From: a virus
Virus record (IMG/VR): IMGVR_UViG_3300030103_005374
Coordinates: 21,758 to 47,545 of that record
Length of the DNA stretch: 25,788 nt
Direction: 5' to 3' (one strand)
Below, piece by piece: positions 8,704 to 18,100 of this stretch. The translations under genes were made by a program, and so were the position numbers. The notes below the pieces were generated by a model. It was not told the origin of the DNA, did not search any database, and was given only the letters and a program-made list of their open reading frames with translations. Positions within the stretch are counted from its first letter, which is position 1, and each line of letters opens with the position of its first letter.

Positions 8704-10678
8704 CAGTAATTGTTTTTTGATTTAATGACGAATAATCTGCACAACCACCAGGAGTATCCCTCTCACCTAATTCGTAATTGCCAGAATAAGTAATAAATTT
8801 GATATCAACATCGGTAGGTTGCAACTGAGGATCTAATAAATCTACTGGTATATTACTACCTAATAAATTTATTAAATCATCCGGTGTATATTCAAAAAAA
8901 GTAGGTTCTGAGCACAAAGCAGTGAATTTATCTTTCTCAGATGGTAATGTTACTTGTTGAGTTGTGAAGTCCACAACACATGGTGGATCTTGTCTATAAA
9001 GATAAAAATTCTTATCAAAATATATATAATGTGCACCACTTTCAAACGGATATTCAACCCCTCTACCATTACCATCAATAAATCCAATTTCTAATAAATC
9101 TCTCCATCTATAAATTATAGAATCTGTGGTTAATGGTTTTGTTTTTAGTGGTCCTGTTGGTAAACTTTCTGTGTTAGCAGAGTATTTTAGATGTGCATAA
9201 TCAGGTATATTTAGTGTGTTTTGTGAATCACCTTCCTCAACATATTCAGAATATTCTCTTATAGTAATTGGAGTATGAGGATTATAAATATATCCTTCTC
9301 TTTTATCTACTTTTTCTGAATCAATAATACTTAAATTATCTCTATAAACAGTATTAATTCTATGAAAAACTTCTTCTAATACAATTTCACTTAAGTTTTT
9401 TTCATTATATTCTACAATATCATTATCAAACTCAAGATTGCTCTCATCTATATTTTCAAAATAATTTTGTGGGTAATTTGGTTTTCCTCCAGGATAATTA
9501 GAACCAACTGCCCTTATATTATAATTTACTTTAACATCTTGTTCTGTTTCATAACCACCAATAATTGGCATCCAAAATCTATTTTTTATTTTATCTGGTA
9601 GATTTTTTTGTTTGTCTCTAAAAAAAACATTTTTAATGTCACTATAATCTGTATCATTATCATTTTTTACAATAGTAAAAAATAATGTACTTAGTGGTCT
9701 ACCTAAGTTATCTCTTAATCCTTCTACATCAACATCTTTTTTAAAATAAAATCCCGCTTCCATATCATCAAAATAATTTACACCATATGCAGAGGGATAA
9801 ATGTCATAGTCTTTTTCTTCTGTAGTTAAACATTTTAATCTTCTTACGTAATATTCAGAAACTACGTTATCTATTGACCTTTTTATTGTAGATATTCCTT
9901 TAGTGAAATCTATGTCTTGTGGATTTATATCTATAACAAATATTCTATTTAGATTATTATTTTCTTCGTCACCTAACTTAACAATATTAAAAGTTCTTTC
10001 ATTAAGATATAAACCATTATTAGTATTATCTATAAAATTATAAAGTCTAATTTCATCATCTTCTTCTAATGCATGATTTATAGGTGTTTTGAAATAAACA
10101 TACTCTCTATTATTTATAGTAACTGATCCCTTATCTATTATTTGTAAACCGTCTTTTAAACTTATGTTTCCGTTATTTTCTACTAAATTAATATCTCTAC
10201 TTTCAAATGGATAAGTAATTTTCAAAAGATAGTTCTCTTTACCATCATAATCAATCATAGATAATCTATCAAAACCAGGATCAAAAGTTTTAAATTGACA
10301 TCTAGATGACTCATTATCATTTTGTATTTGAGCAACATCAGTATCGGGCGGTTCAAAATAACCATACCAACCATCAGTAACAAAAATACTATTAGATCTA
10401 ATAAGTTCACTAGTTACAACACCATTATCCTCAAAAATCCTTATATTTTCATTATATAAACAATTACTAACAACACTATTTAATACACCATAAAATCTAT
10501 ATATGTGTGATTCTTTTCTTTCTTTCTCAAATTGTTCATAACTATTAACAACCGCCTGTTCATCACTTAATGGTAATAGTTTATTACTATTTTCTAAATT
10601 TAAAGGTATGTGTTCAGTTCTATTAACTGATCTTACTGATTTTTCCTTATTTAATAATATTTTAAATTTATCTTTCAC
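8693..10678 (-). CDS. Putative large virion protein, 661 aa, GTG start
   Basis: This protein is not recognisable to me by motif. It is acidic and Asn/Asp-rich, with many Tyr and Phe and no membrane helix: WYGYFEPPDTD near residue 103-113, an IYRWRDLLEIGFIDGNG stretch late in the protein, and GELGERDTPGG-like text (YELGERDTPGGCADYSS) near the C-terminus. The start is GTG at 10678; the next in-frame Met is far downstream (in LSMIDYDGKEN), so GTG is the reasonable choice. The leader between the upstream TAG and this GTG holds AATATTTATATA, identical to a 12-mer ahead of gp25. The length, the position behind the 1547-aa virion protein and the overlap with the next gene suggest a baseplate or tail component. 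Confidence 0.78.
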   Translation of the reverse strand: MKDKFKILLNKEKSVRSVNRTEHIPLNLENSNKLLPLSDEQAVVNSYEQFEKERKESHIYRFYGVLNSVVSNCLYNENIRIFEDNGVVTSELIRSNSIFVTDGWYGYFEPPDTDVAQIQNDNESSRCQFKTFDPGFDRLSMIDYDGKENYLLKITYPFESRDINLVENNGNISLKDGLQIIDKGSVTINNREYVYFKTPINHALEEDDEIRLYNFIDNTNNGLYLNERTFNIVKLGDEENNNLNRIFVIDINPQDIDFTKGISTIKRSIDNVVSEYYVRRLKCLTTEEKDYDIYPSAYGVNYFDDMEAGFYFKKDVDVEGLRDNLGRPLSTLFFTIVKNDNDTDYSDIKNVFFRDKQKNLPDKIKNRFWMPIIGGYETEQDVKVNYNIRAVGSNYPGGKPNYPQNYFENIDESNLEFDNDIVEYNEKNLSEIVLEEVFHRINTVYRDNLSIIDSEKVDKREGYIYNPHTPITIREYSEYVEEGDSQNTLNIPDYAHLKYSANTESLPTGPLKTKPLTTDSIIYRWRDLLEIGFIDGNGRGVEYPFESGAHYIYFDKNFYLYRQDPPCVVDFTTQQVTLPSEKDKFTALCSEPTFFEYTPDDLINLLGSNIPVDLLDPQLQPTDVDIKFITYSGNYELGERDTPGGCADYSSLNQKTITDVC

Positions 10679-10680
10679 TA

Positions 10681-10692
10681 TATATAAATATT
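10681..10692 (-). promoter_or_regulatory. AATATTTATATA leader motif before the 661-aa gene
   Basis: On the minus strand this 12-mer follows the TAG of the 1547-aa gene and ends two bases before the GTG start. The same 12-mer sits three bases before the gp25 start. The shared sequence and nearly equal distance to the start codon suggest a translation-initiation leader element, or less likely a late promoter. AT-rich chance remains possible. Confidence 0.3.
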
Positions 10693-10694
10693 TT

Positions 10695-13600
10695 CTAAGT
10701 TATTTTTATATAACCGTTAGTATTATTACTACCTGTAATATATTCTAAATAAACGTTATATGTACCAGTTTGTTTTATTGTAAAATTAATTGTATCAGTA
10801 GTTGAGTTCAACATTCCAAATATAGGTCTAATAATAACATTTTGTGGGTTTGGTTGTGCGTTGAAAGATGATATTACGTTTGTGTCTACGGGAGTAGTAG
10901 TATTATCATTATAAATAGCAAATTTTCCGGTACCTGTTGTAAGTGCAGGTGGGAAACCTGATTGTACTGATCCAGTACTAATTTCTATTTTTAATTCTGC
11001 ATTAGGTGAAGTAACAAATATCTTAGTAGGGCTAACCTGCCCAAAATTATTTGTTTTATCAGTAGAAAAAGTATTAGTATTACCTACCTCATTAACTCCT
11101 GTTATCTGATATTTAAGATTATTTGGTATTGCGGATGAACCTCCACTATTTTTGCCGACTGCCGCATTTCCGTTTGGTAATGATATTACACCACTATTAC
11201 TTAAATCTGATATTGCAGCACTTTCTGAAGCACTTGTAATGACTGCCTCACCTAAACAACTTCTAAGTGCGGTAAATTTATTTTGTCCAATATCTCTAAA
11301 TCCTGGTTGGTTATAAGTATTAGAACCGGCTTTTTCATTGTTACCTAATCCTTGTAATGTAACTTCATCAATCTTATCTGCAAAATATTTAGAAACTAAT
11401 CTATGTAATGCACTTTTACCTGGTACTAAACCAAAATAATGATAATATGGTGTCTGTGAGGTTGAGTATTTTACCCCAAAATTTTGTGGGTTTGTTTTAT
11501 CATTAATATTAGACATATTAGGAAAATCTAAAAATTCACTAGGAAATGGGTTATTCCCTCCTTTCCAACCTGCACCATAGAAAAAATTACCATTACTTTT
11601 TAAACCACATCTATCTCCTGTTACAAATTCATCACCATCATTAATACTATTAGGTATTAAAACACCATCTATAGAGTAATTTACTGATGGTATTCCTGAT
11701 GTAAACTGTGCAGAAGGATAAACATCATAAAGATTATCAAATTCGTTCGATCCTGGTCTCATATAGTTTACTTCTAAATCATCATTCTTAAAAGTACTAA
11801 ACCTCCTACAGAAATAATCTCTAGTTTCTGAGTCATGTTCATAATATGTAAAACACTGTCCAACTTCCATACCTAAATCGTTACTATCAATTAAATCTAT
11901 ACCTACTTGTGATTGTACCACACCTGCAGTAGTATTTAAACAATTTACTCTTGTGCAACCAAAAGAAACATAAGCTCTAAGATTTACTATTCCATCTTTC
12001 TCTTCCACAGAATTAACTACTATAGGATTAGCATTTTGATTTTCAAAATCATATTCTAAACCTTCCTCACTTAATCTAGAAGTTGTGGGTTCTAAATCAT
12101 TAATTACAAATGGTACATCATCTATATCGCAGTATACTGAACTACCCATTTCGACTAAATCTGTAGGATATAATAAATTTGCTTTATAATTTCTAGGTAA
12201 AGTATTATATGCCGCATCAGGTTTTTTCATAACTGATGCGTAATATATTTTACCGTCTTCCCACGCAATAATACCGTGTTTTATATTTCTATCGTTATAA
12301 CTATTATGTTGTGTACAAGGACATCTATTAGTACACCCTTGAACCGCACTTTGACAAGGATCTATACATCCAGTAGGGGGACAACTTTGTGGTTGAAGGT
12401 TGTTGGGTATGTCTTCACCTGGTTGTGTCTCAGGATCGGGTGGGGATGTAATGAAATCTGCATCTATTGAACCTGCATTATTATTACCTAAATCTGTTTG
12501 GCAACCAACAGAGGATCTAAAATATTCTTCTTTCTCTACTCGATAAACAGTATTACATTTATTTTTATGATGTGAGTGTCCACCTCTATTTTCCCACACA
12601 CTCAATCCAGTTACGGGATCTTCAACCTCAACATAATTAGGTCTACCATGTGGACCAGGAAACGTTTTAATAGTTTTAGAATCATTTATTCTAATCTCTA
12701 TATTTGCATTATCATCAAAAGCTTGAAACACAAGTGGATCGTCGAATCGTAAAGTACAAGGGTTGGATGCCGTATCTACACCTGTAAATTTTAAAGATTC
12801 TTTTGCATTTAGTATTGCAATATCTTCTAATACTTGTGCGTTACCATTAGCTACGTATTTACCAAACCACGGAGTAACATATCTTTTTGATCCTCTGATT
12901 CTAACCCTACACCCATTTACATCAATAATTTCTTCTTGATTTGCAGTAGTATTTTGAACTATAACCCTATATTTGTTATATGTAAGTGGTGTTTGATAAT
13001 CAGGTGCACAATCAAAGTCACAGAATTTATCTTTCTTTAATTGTCCTCTTTTCTTTTTTCTTTTTTTAAGTTTATATTTTCTTTTTATTAATGGAAAGTA
13101 TAACGTACCACTAACCCAATCATTATAAAATTCAAACCTTAACATATTTAACCAATTAGCGACACCCTCTAATTTACACTTAACCCACTCTTTGATTTGA
13201 GGTGTGCTACTTCCAGAACACTCTTTACAACTATTTATTTTAACAAATGTTTCATTACATACATTTCTAGCCAATGGTGTATATATTAGAGAAGGTCTAA
13301 TTGTGGGAAATGCATTATCTTCAGGACAACTTAACGCAATTAAATTAATTTTTGTACAACAAGAACGACAACAACCTCTATCCTTATTATCTTCAGGTGT
13401 ACCATCAATACATAATGCACAATCATTTCTAGGACAACCGTATTTTCTATCAAAACTACCACTAGTACAATTTTCGTTATCATTGTTTTTTTCAGATGAA
13501 CCTGTGGTTGGTGATATATCTCTACAACAACTATGTCCAGGATTGGTATTTGGAAAACATGTGTCATTACAACGTTTACATAACCACCCACCAAAAACAC

Positions 13601-15338
13601 ATTTTTTTCTAAAACATAATTTTAACTTTAAACAAACAGTGAACCCAATCTTTTTTGTTAAGCCTATGTAAGTATGAAAATTAAATATATTAATGGAACT
13701 GCTACATGCAGGAGTATTACAACCGTGATTACCATATCTTATGCGTATATTACTAACTACTTTTAACCCACATATAATAGGTATTTGGCATATGGATGTT
13801 ATTAAACTATTAATATAATTTAATATTCCATTTATGAAAGCGATAACAATTCCGACTGCAGTTAATACAAAACAAAATATAGAATATATTGCATTTATTT
13901 TTGTAAATAACCTATTTATTGGAAATTTAGTTGTTCCTGCACCATCTTCAATTCTCTTTATTCCAATAAAATTTCTATTTCTGTCTTTTTTATTTGACTG
14001 GTATCTCGAAATGAATTGTTTAACAGTATAAACTTTTTTCCATCTTAAAGTGTAAAAATCCTCTAAATAGTTATATTGATTATTAGTTTGTCCAGAATAT
14101 GGTGTATTTTCAGTAAACGTAGATAACTGTCTATTTATTTTATATGGTTTTTCTTCTTGTAACTCTTTTAAATCATAGTTATCGAATTTATAATTTCCTG
14201 TTAAATTAGGTACTAAAAAACTTGCCCTTCTCCTAAGTCTTTTATCATTACCTGTGGCATCCATACTGATTCTAAATCTAAAATCAGCCTCAGTAGCGAT
14301 ACCTTTAATACCATCTGGACTAGGAACTAAGTTACCAAATTCATCTGTCACTACTTTTCTTAAATTCATTGGTAATTGTAATGCAAATGTACCATTTTCA
14401 TCTATTGCATCTTCATCAATATCGTATTTTTCTATATCTCCATCTATAGTACGATATATAGCCTCAACTTGTCCTTTACCGGTAATCATTTCCTCCATAC
14501 GACCCATTTTCTTTCTAGGTCTACAATTTTTATTAACAGAGTCTTTTTCATCATCTGATAATACACTACCAAAAAACATTGCCGTAGGTGTTAATTCTAT
14601 AGAATCTATACTAATATCTTCTCTGGTAATTCCAATAACTCTACCCGTACTTAAACTGTCACACCAAAATGGTTGGACTAAAACATTTATGTTTTGACTA
14701 ACTATTTGAGTTAAACTATCTAAGTTTCTACTACTTTTAAATTTAAATGGTGACGCAAATAACTCTTCTGCATAACCTTGTTCTATTAATTCATAAGGTC
14801 TAGCAGATATAAAACCTATGTCACTAACATCCATATCATAATGTAGTGTTTGATTACCTGTAGGAACACCAAATAAAATAAAATCTCCTGATTCGTTGGT
14901 TGTTGTAGTATATTTATAATATCTTTCGTATATTTCTAAGTTTATTTTATCATCTAAAATACCTATTTTATCAGGAAATGTACCAACCGGTGTGTGATCT
15001 AAAGTTTGTTGACTATCGGGTAATAAATTATATCGTATACCGTTAACATTTTTCTTCTCAGGTGAAGGACTGTCAAAAGGGTATAATTGTTCAACTATAG
15101 GATTATTAGAATTTTTTGGTATAAATATAGATACTTTTACATTTGGTACACCAAAACCGTTATTTATTATAACTCTACCTGCTACTACACCATGATCGGA
15201 ACAAAAATTTCCATAAACATCTTCCTGTTTAATTTTTAAACTTAAAATTTCTAGTAAGTCAAAATCTTGTTTAAGTTCGACCTTAACATACTTATCTTTT
15301 CCGTTTGGTGTTGTTCTTATTCGAACTGATTTTGACAT
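10695..15338 (-). CDS. Large baseplate/tail protein, 1547 aa, with hydrophobic and Cys-rich central region
   Basis: The N-terminal ~170 residues resemble an Ig/transthyretin-like (carboxypeptidase regulatory-type) beta domain: GRVIINNGFGVPNVKVSIFI at about 53-72 and NESGDFILFGVPTGNQTL near 148-165. At about 475-525 lies a long hydrophobic stretch (YSIFCFVLTAVGIVIAFING) that could form one or two membrane helices. It is followed over roughly 200 residues by about two dozen cysteines, several as CC pairs or CxxC (FRKKCVFGGWLCKRC; RGCCRSCC), then a polybasic run near 749-771 (KRKYKLKKRKKKRGQLKKDK). Farther on are a GGHSHHKNKC motif near 915-925, another Cys cluster near 980-1010, YHYFGLVPGKSAL near residue 1300, and a beta-rich C-terminus. 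The ATG is 5 bases after the membrane-protein stop, directly behind gp25 and gp6. Virion baseplate/tail assignment is by context; the membrane/Cys features are seen, their role is unknown. Confidence 0.82.
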   Translation of the reverse strand: MSKSVRIRTTPNGKDKYVKVELKQDFDLLEILSLKIKQEDVYGNFCSDHGVVAGRVIINNGFGVPNVKVSIFIPKNSNNPIVEQLYPFDSPSPEKKNVNGIRYNLLPDSQQTLDHTPVGTFPDKIGILDDKINLEIYERYYKYTTTTNESGDFILFGVPTGNQTLHYDMDVSDIGFISARPYELIEQGYAEELFASPFKFKSSRNLDSLTQIVSQNINVLVQPFWCDSLSTGRVIGITREDISIDSIELTPTAMFFGSVLSDDEKDSVNKNCRPRKKMGRMEEMITGKGQVEAIYRTIDGDIEKYDIDEDAIDENGTFALQLPMNLRKVVTDEFGNLVPSPDGIKGIATEADFRFRISMDATGNDKRLRRRASFLVPNLTGNYKFDNYDLKELQEEKPYKINRQLSTFTENTPYSGQTNNQYNYLEDFYTLRWKKVYTVKQFISRYQSNKKDRNRNFIGIKRIEDGAGTTKFPINRLFTKINAIYSIFCFVLTAVGIVIAFINGILNYINSLITSICQIPIICGLKVVSNIRIRYGNHGCNTPACSSSINIFNFHTYIGLTKKIGFTVCLKLKLCFRKKCVFGGWLCKRCNDTCFPNTNPGHSCCRDISPTTGSSEKNNDNENCTSGSFDRKYGCPRNDCALCIDGTPEDNKDRGCCRSCCTKINLIALSCPEDNAFPTIRPSLIYTPLARNVCNETFVKINSCKECSGSSTPQIKEWVKCKLEGVANWLNMLRFEFYNDWVSGTLYFPLIKRKYKLKKRKKKRGQLKKDKFCDFDCAPDYQTPLTYNKYRVIVQNTTANQEEIIDVNGCRVRIRGSKRYVTPWFGKYVANGNAQVLEDIAILNAKESLKFTGVDTASNPCTLRFDDPLVFQAFDDNANIEIRINDSKTIKTFPGPHGRPNYVEVEDPVTGLSVWENRGGHSHHKNKCNTVYRVEKEEYFRSSVGCQTDLGNNNAGSIDADFITSPPDPETQPGEDIPNNLQPQSCPPTGCIDPCQSAVQGCTNRCPCTQHNSYNDRNIKHGIIAWEDGKIYYASVMKKPDAAYNTLPRNYKANLLYPTDLVEMGSSVYCDIDDVPFVINDLEPTTSRLSEEGLEYDFENQNANPIVVNSVEEKDGIVNLRAYVSFGCTRVNCLNTTAGVVQSQVGIDLIDSNDLGMEVGQCFTYYEHDSETRDYFCRRFSTFKNDDLEVNYMRPGSNEFDNLYDVYPSAQFTSGIPSVNYSIDGVLIPNSINDGDEFVTGDRCGLKSNGNFFYGAGWKGGNNPFPSEFLDFPNMSNINDKTNPQNFGVKYSTSQTPYYHYFGLVPGKSALHRLVSKYFADKIDEVTLQGLGNNEKAGSNTYNQPGFRDIGQNKFTALRSCLGEAVITSASESAAISDLSNSGVISLPNGNAAVGKNSGGSSAIPNNLKYQITGVNEVGNTNTFSTDKTNNFGQVSPTKIFVTSPNAELKIEISTGSVQSGFPPALTTGTGKFAIYNDNTTTPVDTNVISSFNAQPNPQNVIIRPIFGMLNSTTDTINFTIKQTGTYNVYLEYITGSNNTNGYIKIT

Positions 15339-15343
15339 ATCTA

Positions 15344-15763
15344 CTATTCTTCATTTTCTTCGTTATCTTCTACTATTTCTAAATTACTAAAAGTTTCTGC
15401 ACTATATGTTGGTGTGTCAGAAAACTGTTTTTCTCTTTTTTCTCTAGTTGCAGTGTTTTTTCTTACTTTATTTTTTTCTGTTCTTTCTCTAATTTTATTT
15501 TTCCAATATAGTGACCATTTTACTTGTATTTTTTGTAACCACTTAGGGGTAAACATATGTAAAATAAATTGAATGGTAATTGCCACTAATACTAATGGTA
15601 TTGCCATTAAAATTACTACTGTCGTCACTAATTTTAATATTATATTCATTTCGTTAAAATTACCATCTGCAATTGCAGATGGGATTAAATTAATTTCTTT
15701 TCCAGGAATATCATCATATGACATTTCACCTTGTTTTTTTCCGTTACATGTATTACATCCCAT
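15344..15763 (-). CDS. Small membrane protein in the baseplate operon, 139 aa
   Basis: The N-terminus is MGCNTCNGKKQGEMSYDD, with a CxxC pair at residues 3 and 6. A strongly hydrophobic stretch at about 41-71 (LVTTVVILMAIPLVLVAITI) is long enough for one long or two tight membrane helices. A Trp/Lys-rich amphipathic segment follows (WLQKIQVKWSLYWKNK), then a highly basic region and an acidic Ser/Glu C-terminus. It lies between gp6 and the 1547-aa protein, which itself has a hydrophobic segment and a Cys-rich region. No holin or spanin signature was recognised, and lysis genes are not otherwise visible. A membrane-associated assembly factor or a minor virion component is possible; function is not established. 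Confidence 0.75.
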   Translation of the reverse strand: MGCNTCNGKKQGEMSYDDIPGKEINLIPSAIADGNFNEMNIILKLVTTVVILMAIPLVLVAITIQFILHMFTPKWLQKIQVKWSLYWKNKIRERTEKNKVRKNTATREKREKQFSDTPTYSAETFSNLEIVEDNEENEE

Positions 15764-15808
15764 AATTTCTATTTTTTTTAAAACTAATTCATAAACTACG
15801 AAAAGTAA

Positions 15809-17632
15809 CTATTTAAACCTAACTTTTATATCTTTATTTGGGAATTTAACTTCAAACATTGCATCTGGTTCACCAAATAAAGTATAATCATCAGAAATAT
15901 CTATTTCTTTACTATCATCATCTATATATGGTTGAGATATTTCATTTAATGAATATTTTCCACCAACTTTATTAAATATCTTCAAATCAGTAACATTTAA
16001 TACTCCACCTACATTATTTATATTTTCAACTAACTGAGCTAAATAAACATTTTCTCCCATACCCCAACTATCTATATCAAAATACTCTTCTACTGTTTCA
16101 ATAACTGAAGACATAATTTCACCTTTAGATGTAGTTTTATCTGTAAATACGGAAACTTCAAATGAAAGGTTAATAATTCTACCATCTTTTATCGTTACAT
16201 AATCGTTTAACATTCTATAATTAGATAGGTACTCTGCTATATTTTCTTTTAACGTATCAGTAGAAGTATTTGTTAAATTTTCATTTTCATCTAAAGCCAA
16301 AATTGTTACGTTAACTTTATTTCTTTCTTCCCAAACCCCACTTCTAAAAGGAATACCAAACTTTCCAGGCATTAAACTTATTCTAGACATATAATCTTTT
16401 ATAGTTACACATCTGTCTTGTGCAGAAAAATTATATTTAACTAATTGTCTAATTTCGTTAAGGGACGGTTGATCTTTACCCCCAATAGCAGGTATTGGGT
16501 TATTTGCGGTTAAACTATTTTTTACATTTAAATTTATTGTTGCGTCTTCACCTGTAGTAACCATAAATACTTCGCCTAAACCTTTTAACACATTAGGTCC
16601 AACATTACTGTCACCACCACCACCAACTCTATATTTAATAAACATAGTTCTTCCAGGTGTAGGTATAGTTCCTAATGAATCATTATTAACAAAATTACCA
16701 ATTTGTGTTATTTGTCCTCTACATCCAATAAAATCGTTTAATTCTGAAACATCTATTTCACCACCACCAAATGTAATTTTACAAAAACCATTGTCCGTAT
16801 ATTCACTTATAAATCTTTGGGGTATGTTTTTCCATTTACCAGCTAAAATACCTTGTGTTGTCGTAGGTACATTAGGATCTTCAATAAACTTTTCTGCCTC
16901 AGCTAATGCACTAACTTCATAAAAATTATTTTCGAAGGTGGAATAATCAACTAAAGTAGGGGGTGTGGTTAAATTTGTTCCTTCCAATGTAATTATATTG
17001 TCAATAGAAATTACATTATCTTCAGGTAAAATAACTTCTAAAAAAGGTTTATAATCTTCTCTACTTATAACTCTTTTATATTCTTTAGTAATACCATTGA
17101 CTACTAAAGCTTGTTTAATTAAATTATAATTGTCTATACCACCAGAGGAATTTTTATTAGGTAAAACTTTTCTATTAGGTATACCACTACTACTAAAAGG
17201 GGAGGAAAAATCTAAATCATCTACTAACTCAAACACTTTACCCGCACCCGTAACTTGTGTACCCTTTAATAATATTGGTGCATAACTTTCATCTGCCTTA
17301 GTACCATCATTTTCATCTACTGGAACAGTAACAGATAATTCCACAATTGTAATACTAGGTCTTTTACCTGGAACTTTTAAACCAAAAGTTCTAGCCAATT
17401 CTAATAGTGATGATCTCTCTTGTGCATAATTTATTTGTGTTTCATTAAACATTCTGTCTGTATGAAATGATAACATATCACCTACTGCAGCATTTAACTC
17501 TAATAACATCATACCTACGGAAGCGTCATTGAAATCTGATAATACTTCAGGATAATATTGTTGTACAAAACCAATTAATTCTGCTCTTACTTCGGCAAAA
17601 TTTCTACTATTATAATTTACTTTCTTTTTCAT
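15809..17632 (-). CDS. 6: Baseplate wedge protein gp6 (baseplate J-like family)
   Basis: The protein of 607 residues is close to T4 gp6 (about 660). Its N-terminus has the typical gp6 opening: FAEVRAELIGFVQQYYPE, then DFNDASVGMMLLELNAAVGD at about 33-52 and FHTDRMFNE. The C-terminal half has the baseplate-J pattern: PSLNEIRQLVKYNFSAQDRC at about 390-410, DYMSRI and later FEVSVFTDK. In T4, gp6 dimers form the inner ring of the baseplate wedge and dock with gp25 and gp53. gp25 lies immediately upstream with two bases between its stop and this ATG, the usual pairing. The ATG at 17632 is preceded by an A/T-rich leader with no SD. Confidence 0.9.
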   Translation of the reverse strand: MKKKVNYNSRNFAEVRAELIGFVQQYYPEVLSDFNDASVGMMLLELNAAVGDMLSFHTDRMFNETQINYAQERSSLLELARTFGLKVPGKRPSITIVELSVTVPVDENDGTKADESYAPILLKGTQVTGAGKVFELVDDLDFSSPFSSSGIPNRKVLPNKNSSGGIDNYNLIKQALVVNGITKEYKRVISREDYKPFLEVILPEDNVISIDNIITLEGTNLTTPPTLVDYSTFENNFYEVSALAEAEKFIEDPNVPTTTQGILAGKWKNIPQRFISEYTDNGFCKITFGGGEIDVSELNDFIGCRGQITQIGNFVNNDSLGTIPTPGRTMFIKYRVGGGGDSNVGPNVLKGLGEVFMVTTGEDATINLNVKNSLTANNPIPAIGGKDQPSLNEIRQLVKYNFSAQDRCVTIKDYMSRISLMPGKFGIPFRSGVWEERNKVNVTILALDENENLTNTSTDTLKENIAEYLSNYRMLNDYVTIKDGRIINLSFEVSVFTDKTTSKGEIMSSVIETVEEYFDIDSWGMGENVYLAQLVENINNVGGVLNVTDLKIFNKVGGKYSLNEISQPYIDDDSKEIDISDDYTLFGEPDAMFEVKFPNKDIKVRFK

Positions 17633-17634
17633 AT

Positions 17635-18018
17635 TTAAAGTGTTATTTCTAAAATATCAGAAGATGCGAAAGTACCATCTACTACTGTATATTTTAATTC
17701 AACTATTATTAATTCTTCAATGTCATTTTTTTTAAAATCTATACTATCTACAACTAAATTTGGTATATATTTTTTTATTGTCTCATTTAAATTGTCTTTA
17801 ATTTCACTATGTGTTATGTTATCATTAGGTTCAAAAATAAACTTTTTTAAATCACTACCAAAATCTGGCATATACAATCTTTCTCCTTTAGTAGTCAATA
17901 AAAGATGAAGTAAATCAGCCTTAATTGCATCTTTATCAGTTTGATTTAATTTAAAGTAAAAACCACTCTCACTGTTCTTAAAAGGAAAATCAATATTTAT
18001 AAATCTTTCTTCTGCCAT
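17635..18018 (-). CDS. 25: Baseplate wedge protein gp25 (GPW/gp25 family)
   Basis: The 127 residues match the usual length of T4 gp25 (132 aa). The family core is clear at about 45-66: GERLYMPDFGSDLKKFIFEP, which holds the conserved P-[DE]-[FY]-G-[CS]-x-[LI] element and the FEP turn. gp25 is the conserved core-wedge protein that links gp6 dimers to the sheath starter in contractile tails. It is the first gene after the bidirectional terminator and therefore probably heads the virion transcription unit. The leader carries AATATTTATATA three bases before the ATG. gp6 follows almost without a gap. Confidence 0.92.
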   Translation of the reverse strand: MAEERFINIDFPFKNSESGFYFKLNQTDKDAIKADLLHLLLTTKGERLYMPDFGSDLKKFIFEPNDNITHSEIKDNLNETIKKYIPNLVVDSIDFKKNDIEELIIVELKYTVVDGTFASSDILEITL

Positions 18019-18021
18019 ATG

Positions 18022-18033
18022 TATATAAATATT
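18022..18033 (-). promoter_or_regulatory. AATATTTATATA leader motif before gp25
   Basis: A minus-strand 12-mer three bases before the gp25 ATG, identical to the 12-mer before the 661-aa gene; both are preceded by TAG within a few bases (TAGAATATTT here, TAGAAAATATTT there). It is the only conserved leader sequence I could find among the virion genes. It may be an initiation enhancer or part of a promoter. Confidence 0.3.
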
Positions 18034-18066
18034 CTACAATAAATTTTTTAAAAGAAAAGGTTATAT

Positions 18067-18100
18067 AAAAAAAAAAGGTATCGTTTGATACCTTTTTTTT
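18067..18100. terminator. Bidirectional hairpin terminator between nrdJ and gp25
   Basis: A perfect inverted repeat GGTATC-GTTT-GATACC (18077-18092) is flanked by ten A on the left and eight T on the right, so the A and T runs extend the stem and a U-tract follows the hairpin in either direction. On the minus strand it lies about 20 bases beyond the nrdJ stop and about 50 bases before the gp25 start. It separates the replication/nucleotide block from the virion block. The bases between it and gp25 (18019-18066) must hold any independent promoter for gp25; I could not identify a convincing one. Confidence 0.85.

Noticed and set aside
13204-13671. 155-aa plus-strand open frame and an 86-aa minus frame (13340-13600)
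   Set aside because: Both lie fully inside the Cys-rich part of the 1547-aa gene in other frames. The Cys, Gly and Asn codons there avoid stops in the other frames; no initiation signal or family resemblance supports them.
14254-14697. 147-aa plus-strand open frame
   Set aside because: Antisense shadow of the 1547-aa gene, low-complexity Ser/Ile/Pro text, no start signal.
18022-18033. T4-style late promoter TATAAATA
   Set aside because: The TATAAATA string before gp25 and before the 661-aa gene is on the plus strand, pointing away from the genes; on the coding strand it reads TATTTATA. In DNA this AT-rich it is expected by chance.
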